This document shows, in pieces, positions 12,501 through 25,400 of a stretch of 64,000 bases of DNA (the stretch's first letter is position 1; each line of letters starts with the position of its first letter). The stretch covers positions 15,443,001-15,507,000 of the forward strand of contig OU612066.1 of the NCBI GenBank assembly GCA_914767715.1, given 5' to 3'. Source of the stretch: Membranipora membranacea. Its lineage: Eukaryota; Bryozoa; Gymnolaemata; Cheilostomatida; Membraniporidae. Made by a program: the position numbers and the translations under genes. Below the pieces are notes generated by a model. It made no database searches. It was not told where the DNA came from and was given only the letters and a program-made list of their open reading frames with translations.

Positions 12501-15500
12501 TGAGACAAGCATTGTTCTGTAAACCTCACCATAAAGTCACCAGTTTACACGTGAATTGCCGTGTTTAAAAAGATATTTTGTTTCACATTTACAAGTCACC
12601 ATCTATGGTCAACGAAAAGGGATACATGATGCAAATATAAGCCACATCATGTATCGTTTTTCTAAGTAACCTTCATTTATAATTCTGGTGACTTGATTAC
12701 AAGGTTTTACGGAATAAAAATAACCAGTTCTGATTTATATCTTACCCTTCTTCTTTTGCGACTAGTCTGATTGATTGTATGGTAGATTTGTATTTGATTT
12801 CCCCAGGTACTGGCTGTGGACCTTGTATACGGCTTTTAGCCACATCAGTAGGTATATTGACTACAGAGGCTAGAGTTCCAGCGGTAAAACCTATCAGTAA
12901 CCGGCGTGGTACGCTCAGTGTCTCCTATAAAAATAATAAACAAACATGGCATGTCTAAACAGTATACTTATAAACAGCATAGTCATGGTCATCACTATAC
13001 TTTAAAAGTGTATTCGTAAGATTCTGATTTTTTTTCATTTTTTTTCTTTTTAATGGCATGGTCTTATTTGTCCGATGGGCTAAAAATAAAGTATCAAGTC
13101 AAGCAGCATCTAGTAATAGCTACAATCTCTTCAGTGTGTCCTAAAGTAGTGAATCATATGATAGTGAATATGATAATGAAATGCCTCTACCAGCGCTTGA
13201 ACTAGGATTGACTTAATGTTAGCTAGCACCAATTTTCACAAGCAAAGGTAGGAGTTTATTTATAGAGTGATTGGGTTGAGTGGATGTCATAAATTTCACT
13301 TTTTGAAGCTGGTGCAAAATGACAGAACTTCCCTCCTGAGAATAATTTACTACTCTAGGATAGTCGATTGAAAACAAATAGATTTTGGGTTGGTCGAAAT
13401 CCTGAAAGACTCTCATTCATCACTGCTCATATTTATTTCTTTCAGAGTTGCCTGCTCTTGTTCTTTTCAGATGTACGCCTTAGCTACTGATATTTATGTC
13501 AACAAATTTCTGTTTTCATTTACAGAGATTCTGAGAAAACGAGTTGTTTTTGTTGATTTACTGCTAAATGCAGTATTTCAGACGAGAAAGATAAATTGAT
13601 GATAATCATGTGGCTGTTTGGAGCTCACTGATTGAGCTGCTGGAGAATTTGAAAAAAAAAGTAATTACATGTTCAAATCCTTTAATAAATATACATACAC
13701 CTCAGTGCGTAAACACGTTACTCATTCTAAAGATGCCTATGCTATACTTTGTTACATTTGATTTTCCTCCTAACAATTTCTGGCCATTGGTGACTTTCAT
13801 GTTTACCAAGATCAATTGCTCCATAGCTTACATCGTTTAGGCCAAAATTATGCTGTAAGTTATCAAGGTCTTACCAATCTACATAACTCCACAAGTATGT
13901 AACTGCACATTAAAATATGATACACTTTATATTAAAATTACACCCTCCACCTGGATATTTAATAAAAAACAAGAAGGGGATCCAATCGGACACAGTAATA
14001 TTTGATGACAACATTTGCAGGTTACAAGACTGAAAGTACAAGTTTTTGGGAAATAGTTGTATTGAAAGACCACTGTTCAGTTTCTCAGACAAAAAACCCT
14101 AACCTTTGATGAGTAAAAGCATAGACAAAAAACATGTCTATGAGTAACAGTCAAGGAATTCATTTCACCCTATCAAAAATGCGGGATGGGTTGAGGGGTG
14201 GGTCATGAGGTATACCAGCACAGACTAGATGTGACTGCTTGTCACGAGAAAGTCACAAGTTTCATTACTTTTATTTGTTATGGCCCTCATAATTTGTTCG
14301 CCAAAGAAAACAAGTCCACATTCCCCATAATAAGATGCGGGTCACCACGCAAAGAGTTGGGAATAAAGCAAGTCAAATGACGGCATTATTCTTGACATCC
14401 CACAACTGCTGTGTAAGAAGAGAGAAAATTAAGGACACCCGACGCCCGTGCCCTATTCTCACACTGTCTGGTGACATGAGGACATGCTACATATCTGATA
14501 AATTTTATGAGTGACCTCATTGGGCGTAGCCGTAGTTATGCCTAATTATCTCCCCTACATTTGGTTGAAGATGAGTGAAAGAAGCCCCATTCAGGTCCAT
14601 ATGAAATTTGAGGTGAACAGTTACATAATCATATGCATCATCATTTCATGAAAAATAATCTTGGAAAGATGGACATTTCACCAATACATAATTTGTATTA
14701 GTGGACTGATTATTCAAAATATAGACTTGAGAGCTTTCTCTTGCGTTTATCACAGCAAGATGATGTTAATCCATATACGTCTTTAAACAGTAATCAATAA
14801 AACAAGTGTTTTCTTCACACAAACAGCATAACATCCCTCGTCCATTTTGCTTTCAACTTCCAAGAAATGTATCTTTTGCAGCAATGAAACCATAATAAAA
14901 TTAGGTTGATTGTTCGCATTATTGTTTTTCTCAAGGTTTATAGTAAACATATGGATCTATCGTTCTACCATCTTCAATACTGCAAGTTATGTAATTTCAC
15001 TAGGTCATTGTTTGGTATGGCATTTATTGTAAACATTGATGAGTGGAATTAGGTCAACAAACAATAACATAAAATGACAAAACGTGTCAATGTAGTTACC
15101 AGCTGGGGAGGGAAACCTTGGGAAAGACAAAGTTCTTCAATAACTGTGGAATGAATGTCAGTTTTTACCAGAAAACTTAAGCACCGAGCCCACTTTTTTG
15201 CAGAGAAATAATCTTGTAGCATGTTTGTTGATGATCAGTATTATTGAAATATCATAACCACAACTCAAACCCTTCTGACAAGTGTTACATAATGTTATCA
15301 AATAGAAGCCTTGATTAGTACATCAGAGATGAGGGAGTAATGTCCAGCTAGTATTTCAGGACTTGTTTTTTGTCTGTTACGGCATCTCTCATCGTGGGAC
15401 TGCAGAATATACACGATGCCGAATTTCAGTTTTTAACAAGTTTGAGTAATACACTGGCAGGCCCTTTTCTTTCTTTGGGCTAAACTGTGCCAGAGGCTAT

Positions 15501-18500
15501 TGTCAATCATTGTAGGACTTGGAAGCATGTCACCAAAACACCTACCAGCCGAAAAGTTGAACCCTTGAGCAGGTATTCAATTCATTTATAATTTGAAACC
15601 AACACTTTCGAATTCTATTTCAACTTGATTTTCAGCTACTTGAAACCGCGCAGAAAATACAAATTTAGGATAGAGCTTGTTCAATGAGGGATGCCATAGC
15701 TCTTTTCAGGGCCTACGGTACCATTATAATTATATGTTTGCCGATGAGTAATTTTTGGCAGCTGTAAAAAACTAATTGTTGAGTCAGCACTGCAATAAAT
15801 TATCCAATTTGCATGGATTTTTTAATCAATTAAAGCAACTGATTCAGGTTTTCATCTATCGAGTGACTCAAAAGATGCTAATAAACGAAAGAATTTTGTT
15901 TCCACTCATCACGCTTTGGGGTACGGTGCCATTGCCTTGATCTTTGGGTTTGGCTTGCAAAAAGATTTGGCAAGAGCATTAATAGCTCATAACAAAAGGG
16001 CAATGAGCAGACTCATTAAGTAGAGTAATCAGAGATACCTAAGTCATGAAATGGGGTTCAGTATTACGAAACTGGGTAATTCTCATCAATTACAGATTAA
16101 CTGCAAATATCAGTGGAGAAATATCCCACCCATGATAGATTTTTCATTCTCTATGGGCTCATAGTTGTTAGAGCATGCTGCCTGCAAAATAGTCCATTTC
16201 TTGCATTTCTTAATTTCTTGCATTTCTTTATAACAACTAGACAAATGTGTATTATTTCTCACTCCAGATAAGAATTTCAGAAATGTTCCTGATGAGGTCG
16301 AAAACAGTTTTAAGGGGGATTGTTGGGCCACTGGAATGCAGAAGAGAGATGTATTACCTACTTGACTACACATTATTGTGTTGAAATAGAAGTGCAAGCA
16401 TTATTGGGGCCACTTTCCGTTCAATCGTAAACCATAAACATAAACCCTAATGTACAATAATAATGATGAAGTAAAAGCTTCCTATCAAAGCAAATTTGTG
16501 TTAAGATTAAAGTCGATCGAGAAGCATAGTTTATATCTTGAATATACTTTATAGCTAGGGGCAGATCAGTCTGCTAATCCTTCTCTTGTCCAACTCATAT
16601 TACTCAATATAATTCTTTTCCATAAGTAACTGATTAGCCTATCATGTTGGAATTGTCTACTCATTGATATAGAGCAGACAACCACAAAATTACTAAATCA
16701 GTTTCAGGATACAGTTTTGACAACTCAATCAAATAATATGAGGTATGTAGTGTAGTTAAGCCTGCTTTTACTCATAATATGCTTACAACAAGAACTTTGC
16801 TGGGTAAATACAGGAAGCTGTTTGCTGGCCACTGATTTTCCTTTTATCTACAAGGGAGTGAAAACTTCTCTCACAATTATCATGAATGAATTCACACAGA
16901 TCGAAAAACCTACAGTAGCTAACAGCTTCCTGTACATTACCAGGCGAAGGTCTTGCTGCAAGCATATTATAAGTAGTACCCCAGAGTAGTAATCATTAGT
17001 CAAATTTCGCAAATTTGGCAGTGACATAATTAAGGCTAGCACAAATTTTCACTAAATAAGGTTGGACATTTTATAAAGTCACAAGGTTGAGTGATATCAA
17101 GCTAGCTGTTAATTTCACTCATTCATGTCTGCCTTCAAAAGCACGATTTTCCTCCTGCAAATATTTTACTCCGCTAGGGTCCTTAATGGCATCTACCCTC
17201 AAAGTTGTGTGTGTAACTTACGCCCTCCGTCGACATCAGAGCTTTAACGTTATGATAGAATCCAAAGTAGCACATATTCCAGATACCATGTCTAGCTATT
17301 GTAGCAGTTAATCCTTTGTTCAAGCCTCTCAAGCCAAAACCATCTTTCTTCAAAATCTCACGAGCAGTGCCAAATGCAGTCTGTTGCTGTTTACAAAATA
17401 TCATATCAGATTTTAAATCACTTAGATCAAAATATAGTTGATTCCAATGTTTTTTCTACTCAACCAATGTAACAATTAACTGGTATGATATAGTTTGCTG
17501 TTAGGATTCTCTAGTCATGGGTCAAGACGAAGCTAATAAAAAGAAATTTATTTGGAATGAAAGCAATCAGTCAGCTTCCCTGACCGAGTGGTATTGTCGC
17601 ACAGCGGTGTGTGTCTCACAAAAGGCAGCAATTAACCAACTGGTACTTGTAGTATATTTTAAAGGGTATTTTAGAATGAGGGCGAATCAACTTATTTCTC
17701 TCATTTAGATTGTTGACACAAACACTATATGTTACACCCTGGCGAACTAGCTATGGGCTTTCTGAGACATAGGTTTGCAAGCATAGTTTTATAATTATCT
17801 CACCATACCAAATAATAAATAAAATTTTTAGCCAACTTTTCTGGGTCTAGGCCTGCCAAACTTCGTGGTCTAGGAGAGGTACAAATTTGTTAAAAAAGTT
17901 GACACCACTTAATTTGATCAAAAAATGAAAAATTTGTATTACAAAAATGACATGTGTTCTCGCCAAACTAAGGGTTGTCAACTCTTCTAGTCAAGATTAG
18001 TTTATAGGACTATAAATAAAATGTTCATCTTGTTATGAGAGTGGAAACACAAACCTGTTGGTAGTGACCCTTGTTGGATTGCTGTTTTATTTTGACCACT
18101 TCAAATGGATTGACCACAAATGCCTCAGTACAGCCTGATAATAATCCAGCTAAAGAGAAAACCTAAAATATCCCAACAAAATGAAAATAAGAATTGAAAT
18201 CAATTGAAAAATTGAACTGTTTTATCACTAAACAACCTCATAAGAATGACCTAAATCTGATCCCCTTGATTGAATATAAAAAGTCTTTCAGCACAAAATT
18301 AAACTTCTTCATATCTTCTAATTCTGATATCAATATTGGTAAATTAAATCTTTAGTGTCTATATTGCATGAACTTAACAAACAATGGAACAGTGAGAACA
18401 CCACATGCTTGCCTGTCTATGAGAGGTTTTACCCACATTTGCTCAGGCAATAAGAACAATATTTACAACCAAATAACATATACAATAGTGAGTTATGTTC

Positions 18501-20605
18501 TCATGTAAAAAGATAGAACAACTCTTTGAGTGACGGTTGTTTCAAATGACTTGTTTTAGTATCAACAATACAAAGTAAAAATAACACTTCCATATTAGGG
18601 TTTAGAAGACTGCATAACAAGTAAGACTTACGTATGGCATAGGAAGACCATCTATGGAAGAGAATATATTCTTATATTGTTCAAACGTGAAGAATTTGGT
18701 GGCTCGTTTTGGTGTCTCAGCTAATATTGGAGGAAGGATTCCTTTGTAGAAAGAGAGAAACCTACAAAACAGAAATATTGAGCATTAAAGAATAAAATGA
18801 GACAAAAGAAACGTTTTTATTTGTTGTTTGGTTGAAGCCGAACAGACAAAGCATTGTCCAAGTTTGGACCAGAGCACAACACTGACTATGCAAAACATAA
18901 AAAGCAAGATTATAAAAAAATTAACAGTTAACATGTATTAGAAATACACCAAATCGGAACCCTCATCTTCGCTATGATTATGACAAAATCAAACAGCTTT
19001 CTAAATATGCTGTGGAATTGGTTTGATTATCAAAATTACCTTCCACCGCCACAAATAAAGACTGGTATCGTAATTAATATTTTCTTTGATGCAGGTTTAA
19101 TAAATTGAAATTAATGATTATTGAAAGCAAAATCATATTGATGTATTACTGCAGTGTACAGCTCTAAAAACAGCAGTTCTAATATTGAATATGGTTAATA
19201 ACGAGTACGTACCAGTTTTAAAATTTCTCTAAAATCTTACAGAATCAACAATTTCATTAGAATACGCTTTGAGTCTTGTGAGTGATTCCGAACCCTAAAA
19301 TGCTTAAAGTCTCCATTTCCTTCACTAGATTGGTGTTATGTCAAAAGCTATGCGGTTGACAAGAGACTGGCCAAGTCTCTACTCATCTGCCTGCTAATAT
19401 TTTCTACCGCAGTCCATGTGAGGTTGGTTGTGCCTTGAAACGCTCCAAATTTGTCATAGTTTTCCCGGACTTCAAACACCCAAGAAATGATTCCAATACC
19501 AAAGGAAGTGATATACCAAAGGCATAAGTCTATGTCAATTCATATAGATGAGGATACATGTATGTAACAATATTATAAATTCTTTGCACATAGTTTCTAT
19601 AAAACCAATTGGCTACACTATTGTGTTTTCACAAAAGTATGCAATAAGCTCGTAAACATCCTGTGTACCAGTATGGCTGCGCGAATATACGTATATATAA
19701 TATTATTACATAATTTTCTATGTAACATTTTGTAATTAATGGCTTATTATAAATTGCTAATAAGTAGTTGCAATATAATATTACAATTATAATGTAAGGA
19801 TATATCCTTTCTGTGTAATTATAATGCGGACCTTGGATGAAGTCAAGCCAAAAACTATAGATAGTATCTATAGTCTCTGGTTAAGTTACTAAGTAACTCA
19901 CCCTTCATTTCGATACATACTCTTGAAGCAGTGAGACACAGATGTGTACGCTTCAGCACTACCACTCTTCTGTATCTGTAACCTTGTCTTCACCACGTCA
20001 AGAGGGTGCATCAAACATATCTCTACCAACCCTGTAATAATCCAGAGAAAGACATTTCTCTATCTGGACACCCGGAGAAACATCGGCTGATATAGGCATA
20101 CCAGAATTATGCTTATATGATAAAGTCTTCTGTACAATAAGGTCGAACTGAGTTGAATCTGAATTCCATTGAAATTGACAATAAAATCCTGTCGATAGGC
20201 TAAGAATCTAACCTTTGAAACTTATTGGTTTGGTTAAAATGAAGTGCTTACTCATTGAAGAAGCGCTTGCTTATACAGTGCTAATACTGTTACCCCCATC
20301 GATCTCATTATGCAACAATCTCCGCAACACCTCTCCACAACAATCGGCAGAGCTGTGTGCCTAAGTACCGCACTGAAAGTACGCCAATAGCTTCATTGTA
20401 AAACATGCTATCTGGTTTTTGCGCCACACAGTACATTTTTTATCTTTTGGTTTCTGTAAGAGTTGCAATAAATTCTTATCTCAACTACGCACTCTTACCT
20501 ACCCTTCCCCCTGAATGTTTAATAAATACCTGCTGATCCTCCGGAAGCTAATTGCATGGCTCCCAGTTTAACAGCACCATGCTGCTTTTCTTCTGTCTGA
20601 GCCAT
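6588..20605 (-). CDS. SLC25A21: Mitochondrial 2-oxodicarboxylate carrier, copy a
   Basis: Inner-membrane carrier; the family exchanges 2-oxoadipate and related oxodicarboxylates for 2-oxoglutarate in lysine and tryptophan breakdown. Eight coding exons, in order: 20605-20530, 20031-19902, 18761-18632, 18162-18055, 17386-17222, 12924-12746, 7325-7273, 6649-6588. They join to 300 codons plus stop, the usual family length. All three repeats carry the SLC25 signature: HPLDVVKTRLQ, NPFEVVKIKQQ and IPTDVAKSRIQ. GLRGLNKGL and GPQPVPGEIKYKST are near-identical in copy b. The start ATG gives an N-terminus MAQTEEKQHGAVKLGAMQ that aligns with copy b. Introns 5 and 6 are 4.3 and 5.4 kb, far longer than in copy b; intron 6 contains several transposon-like elements. 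No frame breaks were seen, so it looks functional. Confidence 0.95.
7019..7246. mobile_element. Palindromic MITE-like element, family P copy 1
   Basis: The ends GTTACCCACACTGAT and ATCAGTGTGGCTGTAAC are inverted repeats with a small indel. Inside them lie inverted copies of TGTGTATCTCTGATC...GAGT and ATGAGTACC/GGTACTCAT. The right half (7159-7217) is nearly identical to part of the copy at 36.7 kb. It is in intron 7 of SLC25A21a. It has no coding capacity. Confidence 0.7.
7455..8490. mobile_element. TA-flanked non-autonomous DNA element with iterated 15-bp motif
   Basis: The ends are inverted repeats of about 24 bp, GGGGAAGGCGGGG(T/C)ACGTTGAGCC, flanked on both sides by TA (7453-7454 and 8491-8492). 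TA flanks suggest a Tc1/mariner-type target duplication. The motif GGCTCAACGTGCCCC or its reverse complement occurs nine times: 7464, 7639, 7660, 7692, 8060, 8084, 8108, 8450 and 8467. Three of these form a 24-bp tandem array. The short open frames here simply translate the repeats; I see no transposase. It sits in intron 6 of SLC25A21a. Confidence 0.8.
8057..8128. repeat. 24-bp tandem repeat, three units
   Basis: CATGGCTCAACGTGCCCCAACGGG is repeated three times with only the last few bases differing. It lies inside the TA-flanked element and multiplies its 15-bp core motif in one orientation. Confidence 0.95.
8751..8948. mobile_element. Short MITE with CAGGGC ends and 5-bp flanking repeats
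   Basis: The 198-bp element starts CAGGGCCGTAGTT and ends AACTACAGCCCTG, inverted repeats with one mismatch. GTAGT directly flanks both sides (8746-8750 and 8949-8953). A second hairpin, CTAGGGGAGG...CCTCCCCTAG, lies near the right end. CAGGG-type ends recall hAT elements, although hAT usually duplicates 8 bp. No coding capacity. Confidence 0.7.
9870..10085. mobile_element. Palindromic MITE-like element, family P copy 2
   Basis: It contains GCATGTATATCTATGATGGATAGAGAGTGA, TTGAGTACCATCA, and further right GTACTCAGACTAAATTGACTCTAACGATC. These match the copies at 7.0 and 39.2 kb in the same order. Ends are approximate. It lies in intron 6 of SLC25A21a. Confidence 0.6.
10683..10714. repeat. 8-bp tandem repeat (CCATGCAG), four units
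   Basis: Four consecutive CCATGCAG units, the last ending in A. This is a simple intronic repeat. Confidence 0.95.
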
Positions 20606-21450
20606 CCTGTGTAGCTCTCACCACTGTAGTGTAAGCAACCACTGACTGATAGGTCTGCAAAATATTTAATATGATGGTATAGTATAAGAGACGGCCTGGC
20701 AGTCTCATAATCATAATAAAATAATTGGTAGTCTATGAGACAAGGAGCAAGTCTTATAAACCTTGTTTGACATCTAATCTATGTATACAGGTTTGTAACT
20801 TTACTCCAGATGCCTATGCTGGAAATGCATGATGAGTACAACAACAACAAAAGAAAGTAAACTTTTCAGACTGGAGTGGATGTTTGTGCTAGCCTGTAGT
20901 TTTGTGCCTATGTGGTTGATACTGAACATCCTAAAATATCAATGGCTTGGGGCACCTGAGCAAACATTTCAAGGTAATGGGACATTGTTACTGTTGGTGT
21001 CCAAGCTCCATCAACATAAAAGTTCCGAAATTTCGTTAACAGAACTCAAGAAAAAAAATCTTGCACATATGTGTGCCACACACAGGTACTATTAACGCAA
21101 AATAGCCCAAAGTACATGAAGTCCAGCTGTAATTAACGTCTGGTCTCATACCGGTGTTTAAATTTATTAAGGGAAGTTTACTATGTCAAGGCTATAACAA
21201 GTTTTTTTACTTACAGCATGAGTGTCCTGCAAAAAGCTAATTCTGATTCCATTTCATCATTATGTACACCGCATGACCTATACAGAGGGTGTTTACTGCA
21301 GTGTAAAAGAAATATGTAGTTAAATGATTGAATTGGAATGCCTTTTGTTGTTAAAACAAGGAGTATAAAAACCACAAAGGACAGAATTTGTTTGTTGTTG
21401 GTGGTAAACTTATTCAGTAATTTATTATCATTGTTATTCTCATTATTATT

Positions 21451-21618
21451 GTATGTATGTACTGTAGGCCTACCTTACTTACATACAAAGCCTGTCTGAT
21501 CATATCCATCTACTACTTCAAGTGAGTTAGTGGATGGGATCAGACCAATGATTACCTCCCTCTCAAGTTCATTGATCAGACAGGGTTTGTATGTAGTCCT
21601 ACTTAGTAATGTACATAC
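21451..21618. repeat. Foldback element with arms of about 45 bp
   Basis: The left arm ends ACATACAAAGCCTGTCTGATCA and the right arm begins TGATCAGACAGGGTTTGTATGT. The arms continue outwards to GTATGTA...TACATAC with small gaps. The middle is about 70 bp and unrelated to the arms. It is probably a small MITE. Confidence 0.75.
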
Positions 21619-21958
21619 TTTACTGTTGCTTGCCTATGATTCTTACCTCAGTTCTTACCTCAGGTGAGGTCATTGCTACATCAGGGTTGATGAATCTAGC
21701 AATATGTTTCTCGTAAGTCCATAATCGTTCCAGGTCATCAACAATGCGTCACCAACAGGAAGCGGGATGCTATCCAGGGGGTGCAAGTAGGGAGCTGGAA
21801 GGGGGAGGGCATTCCAATCCTTGGCAGTCTTCATAAAGAAGGACCGCTGATGGTGTTGCCATACCTTGTCCCCATTTATTTATTTGCATCTATAAATAAG
21901 ATCAGGTAAGCCGTTTTTGTTTTCCACATCTGGCAAAAATCGCCACTCATGCAAATTT

Positions 21959-22265
21959 GCGCTCATTGAATTCTGCATAACTCCAAGATTATTAATTGAG
22001 ACTTAAATCTCATAATTGTCACCTAATGGGCAAATAATTTGCACCAACTGATCTTTAAAATCAGGGCATGAAATCTACACACCAGCTTATGACGTGTACA
22101 GTTTGCACTAGTAAGACGGTAACTACGTCACCCGTGTCGGTAGATAATCAATTTCATACCCTAATTTTGACGATCAGTTTGTGCAAATTATTTGCTCATT
22201 AGATGACAATGCTGAGATTGCGGCATCATTTTATTAGTTTTGAGCTATACAGAATTCTATAAGCA
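21959..22265. mobile_element. Foldback element with arms of about 115 bp
   Basis: Left arm 21959-22074 and right arm 22149-22263 are imperfect reverse complements. The best block is GCAAATAATTTGCAC facing GTGCAAATTATTTGC; GAATTCTGCATA faces TATACAGAATTCT near the outer ends. No coding capacity. It lies within 500 bp of the start codon of SLC25A21b, in the shared upstream region. Confidence 0.75.
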
Positions 22266-22424
22266 CACGTTTGGCTGTGTGACAGCTGTGGTTTAATGCA
22301 AACCCTAATTTTGGTCATACCTGATATTTTATTGTTTACAAGACATAGACTGCAATAGGGGTATAAAAACATGGAAAGCATTGAAATAATATGTCGTGTT
22401 TTCTTTTTTTTTTACTTGCAGAAT

Positions 22425-25400
22425 ATGGTTTCCAAAGATCCAAAGCAGCATGGACAGATTAAGTTGGGTGCTATGCAGTTTGCTGCTGGTGGTGCTGCAG
22501 GTATATTTTATAGTAACACAATTTAATATACAAGCTTATTGTCAGAATTAACTATAGCTTGTCGATCTTTTTAAGACATTTAATTTTAGACATTTCAATT
22601 ATAGTCTCATGTGATGCTGGGTAATTCAGTTTGGCTGTATCCGTGTGATGCAGCCTATAACAGTGCACTATTAATTGTACAAAAAATGGCTACTTCGCTT
22701 TTTATAGGATTTTCTGAGATATGCTTGTTACACCCTCTTGATGTGGTGAAGACACGACTTCAGTTACAGAAAAGCGGGTCATCAGATGTTTACACATCTG
22801 TATCACACTGCTTTAGGAGTATTTATCGAAATGAAGGGTAAGTCCTCGCAAGTAGTTGGTGCTAGCAAATGTCTTACAGGTACTTTTCCTGGCTATAATC
22901 TAAATTGCTTCGATAACAGACTTTACCTTTTAATTTTAAGGCTCTACTGAGAAAGGGCTTGTGGATCCATCTTCCACACAACACGTCTTAGTGTTTTTGT
23001 ATATAATAATTTTTATACTTTTGTGACTAGGTTCATTAGCCATTCACGTCTTAGTGCTGATTAGTTTGATATGATCTACTCCTACCATGCACCATAAAGT
23101 CATTGGGGATAAAAAAGTTAAAATTTACCCCATGCCAGTTATGGGAAACTTTTAAGTCAATGATTGCAATGGTAAAGTTGAAACAAAGTATTTTGATAAT
23201 CATAGGGGTTGTATGGACCATTTTTGAGCTAGTTCAGCTTATGTTACTTACTACCACATATACATCCATCACAAAATGCTCAAGACAAATTTTTTGTTTC
23301 AGATTTCTCTCATTCTATAAAGGAATATTACCCCCTATCCTCGCTTCCCTTCCAAGGCGTGCTACAAAATTTCTCGCATATGAACAAATTAAAAACAAAC
23401 TCTCATCAACAGATGGTCTATCAAAAGCATATGTAAGTATTCCATTACCCTTTGAGTCTATAATAACACGTTAATTTTAAAGTGACAACATTCAAGATTG
23501 CGCTGACCATAATGACTATGGCTCTTGACACCCAAATATTTGTTCAGTAACTTTGATATGAATCAACATTATTTTTTCTACCGATCAACTTGTCGATTTT
23601 AGGTAAAAATTAACAATATTTAATTTCCACCTCAATATAAGAGATATGGATCTTGCTTCACACTCACGCCAAGCTCATGATTGTGTTGATCATTTTGACA
23701 TCCTCTTGTGTACAGTTGTATTATCATGTTTATTGTGTATACAGATATTTTCAGGTGTATCCGCTTGCTGGGGGCCTCGCAGGAATTACAGAAGCTCTTA
23801 TTTTAAACCCATTTGAGGTTGTTAAAATTACCCAGCAAGCAAACAGAGGGAAGTTCCTACAGGTAAATTGTATATTTCCGTTAGTGTTTTCAATACCAAA
23901 CATGGAGATCACATTTCTGCTAACTGAATCGATGTAGTTTTGCTGAAAAAAATTTCGTCAGCTCCCAACACCATATATAATTTTGGTAGTGTCTGTCAAT
24001 CATTAGGGCAGTAACTTAAAAAAGAACACAACCCCAATACTAAAAAAAATTTTGTTTCCGTTCATTAGATCACAAAAAGATAGTGTGGTATGTCAAGAAT
24101 GTTTCTTCAACGTCTCCATGATATCCAGAGATACGTTTTTTTGAAGAAACCTTTATATACCAGTGTTTCTAGTGTTTCTTTTTTAAACCTTTCTAAAAAG
24201 TCCAAATATTATTGGTGAGTTTGTCAGCCAATTACTCCCTATCAGGCAGTTCTGTATAAATCAGAGTTTGATGTTGTCTTTTTTTAGCAAAAAAGTGCAT
24301 ATGCTACCGCTCGGGAGATAATAAAGCAAGATGGCTTGGGACTGAGAGGTCTGAATAAGGGTCTGACTGCCACCATATCAAGACACACAATATGGAATAC
24401 AGTATACTTTGGGTTTTATTACAATGTGACAGATTATCTTACCTATACTGGGGTAAGTTCAGCGATAAAGTAGAAATATTATCTGATGAGAAATTGTCAC
24501 CTATTCCCAATGATAGACAGGTAAAAATATCTGTCAAGTAGGTGTAAAGATACGAGATACGATATCTTCTCTGTTTCAGGAAAAGAATATGTTTCCCATT
24601 CAACATGGTGCAACACTTTTATTTGATCTGGGAAAATTCAATTTATATGTATTTTCTCCCATTGTGAGAATACATCTCTGAGTAAAAATGTTGCCAAAAC
24701 TGACTGCGACCAACAACGTGTCCGTGAAGGCAGTATCACATCCTGTGATAAGACAACTGCGGGATTTTGCAAGTTGTCTATTATCACATGCGCATTACCT
24801 TATGAATTTCAACCACGTAAATTTACATTGGCATTGTTGTACTAGGGGAAAAGGAAAGACAATTGCTGTGAAATGATTAAATGAGAAACAACTTTAACCT
24901 ACATCACAGCCTACCTGCATCAGGTAGAATAACACCAAGTATGATAGGAAGGAGGTAGGGATGGGTTGATTAAACAAGTGGTGAACGTATCGCTTATACT
25001 AATGCATGAATATTATCACCCTGTAGAGTACATACTCCTGTGATCATTTCTTCTTTCAGGATACAATTTCAGTGCCTATGCGGTTGCTTCTTGGATTTAC
25101 CGCTGGTGCTTTGTCATCCGTGACCGACGCACCGACAGATGTAGCAAAGAGCCGGATACAAGGCCCTCAACCTGTACCTGGTGAAATCAAATATAAATCT
25201 ACGTTACAAACAATTAGACTGATAGTCAAAGAAGAAGGGTGAGCAGCTTAAGATTAATCTCAATGCTAGTGACTTGTTGACATTTTGCTTGTCGGTTTTA
25301 TCTAGAAACATCATTTAGTAATTTGAATTGTGCTACATTCTCAATTAAACGCATCCAAGGCGTATTACACTTGTTTAAGCGTTGGTCTGGATTACCGTTA

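Larger units (their letters stand above)
20606..22424. other. Shared upstream region of the two SLC25A21 copies
   Basis: This 1.8-kb interval lies between the start codons of the divergent carrier genes and must hold both promoters if they are not further away. It contains two foldback elements (listed separately). Copy b has a strong 3' splice site (pyrimidine run ending ACTTGCAG at 22421) three bases before its ATG, so it probably has a 5'UTR intron within this interval. I cannot identify core promoter elements with confidence. Confidence 0.6.
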
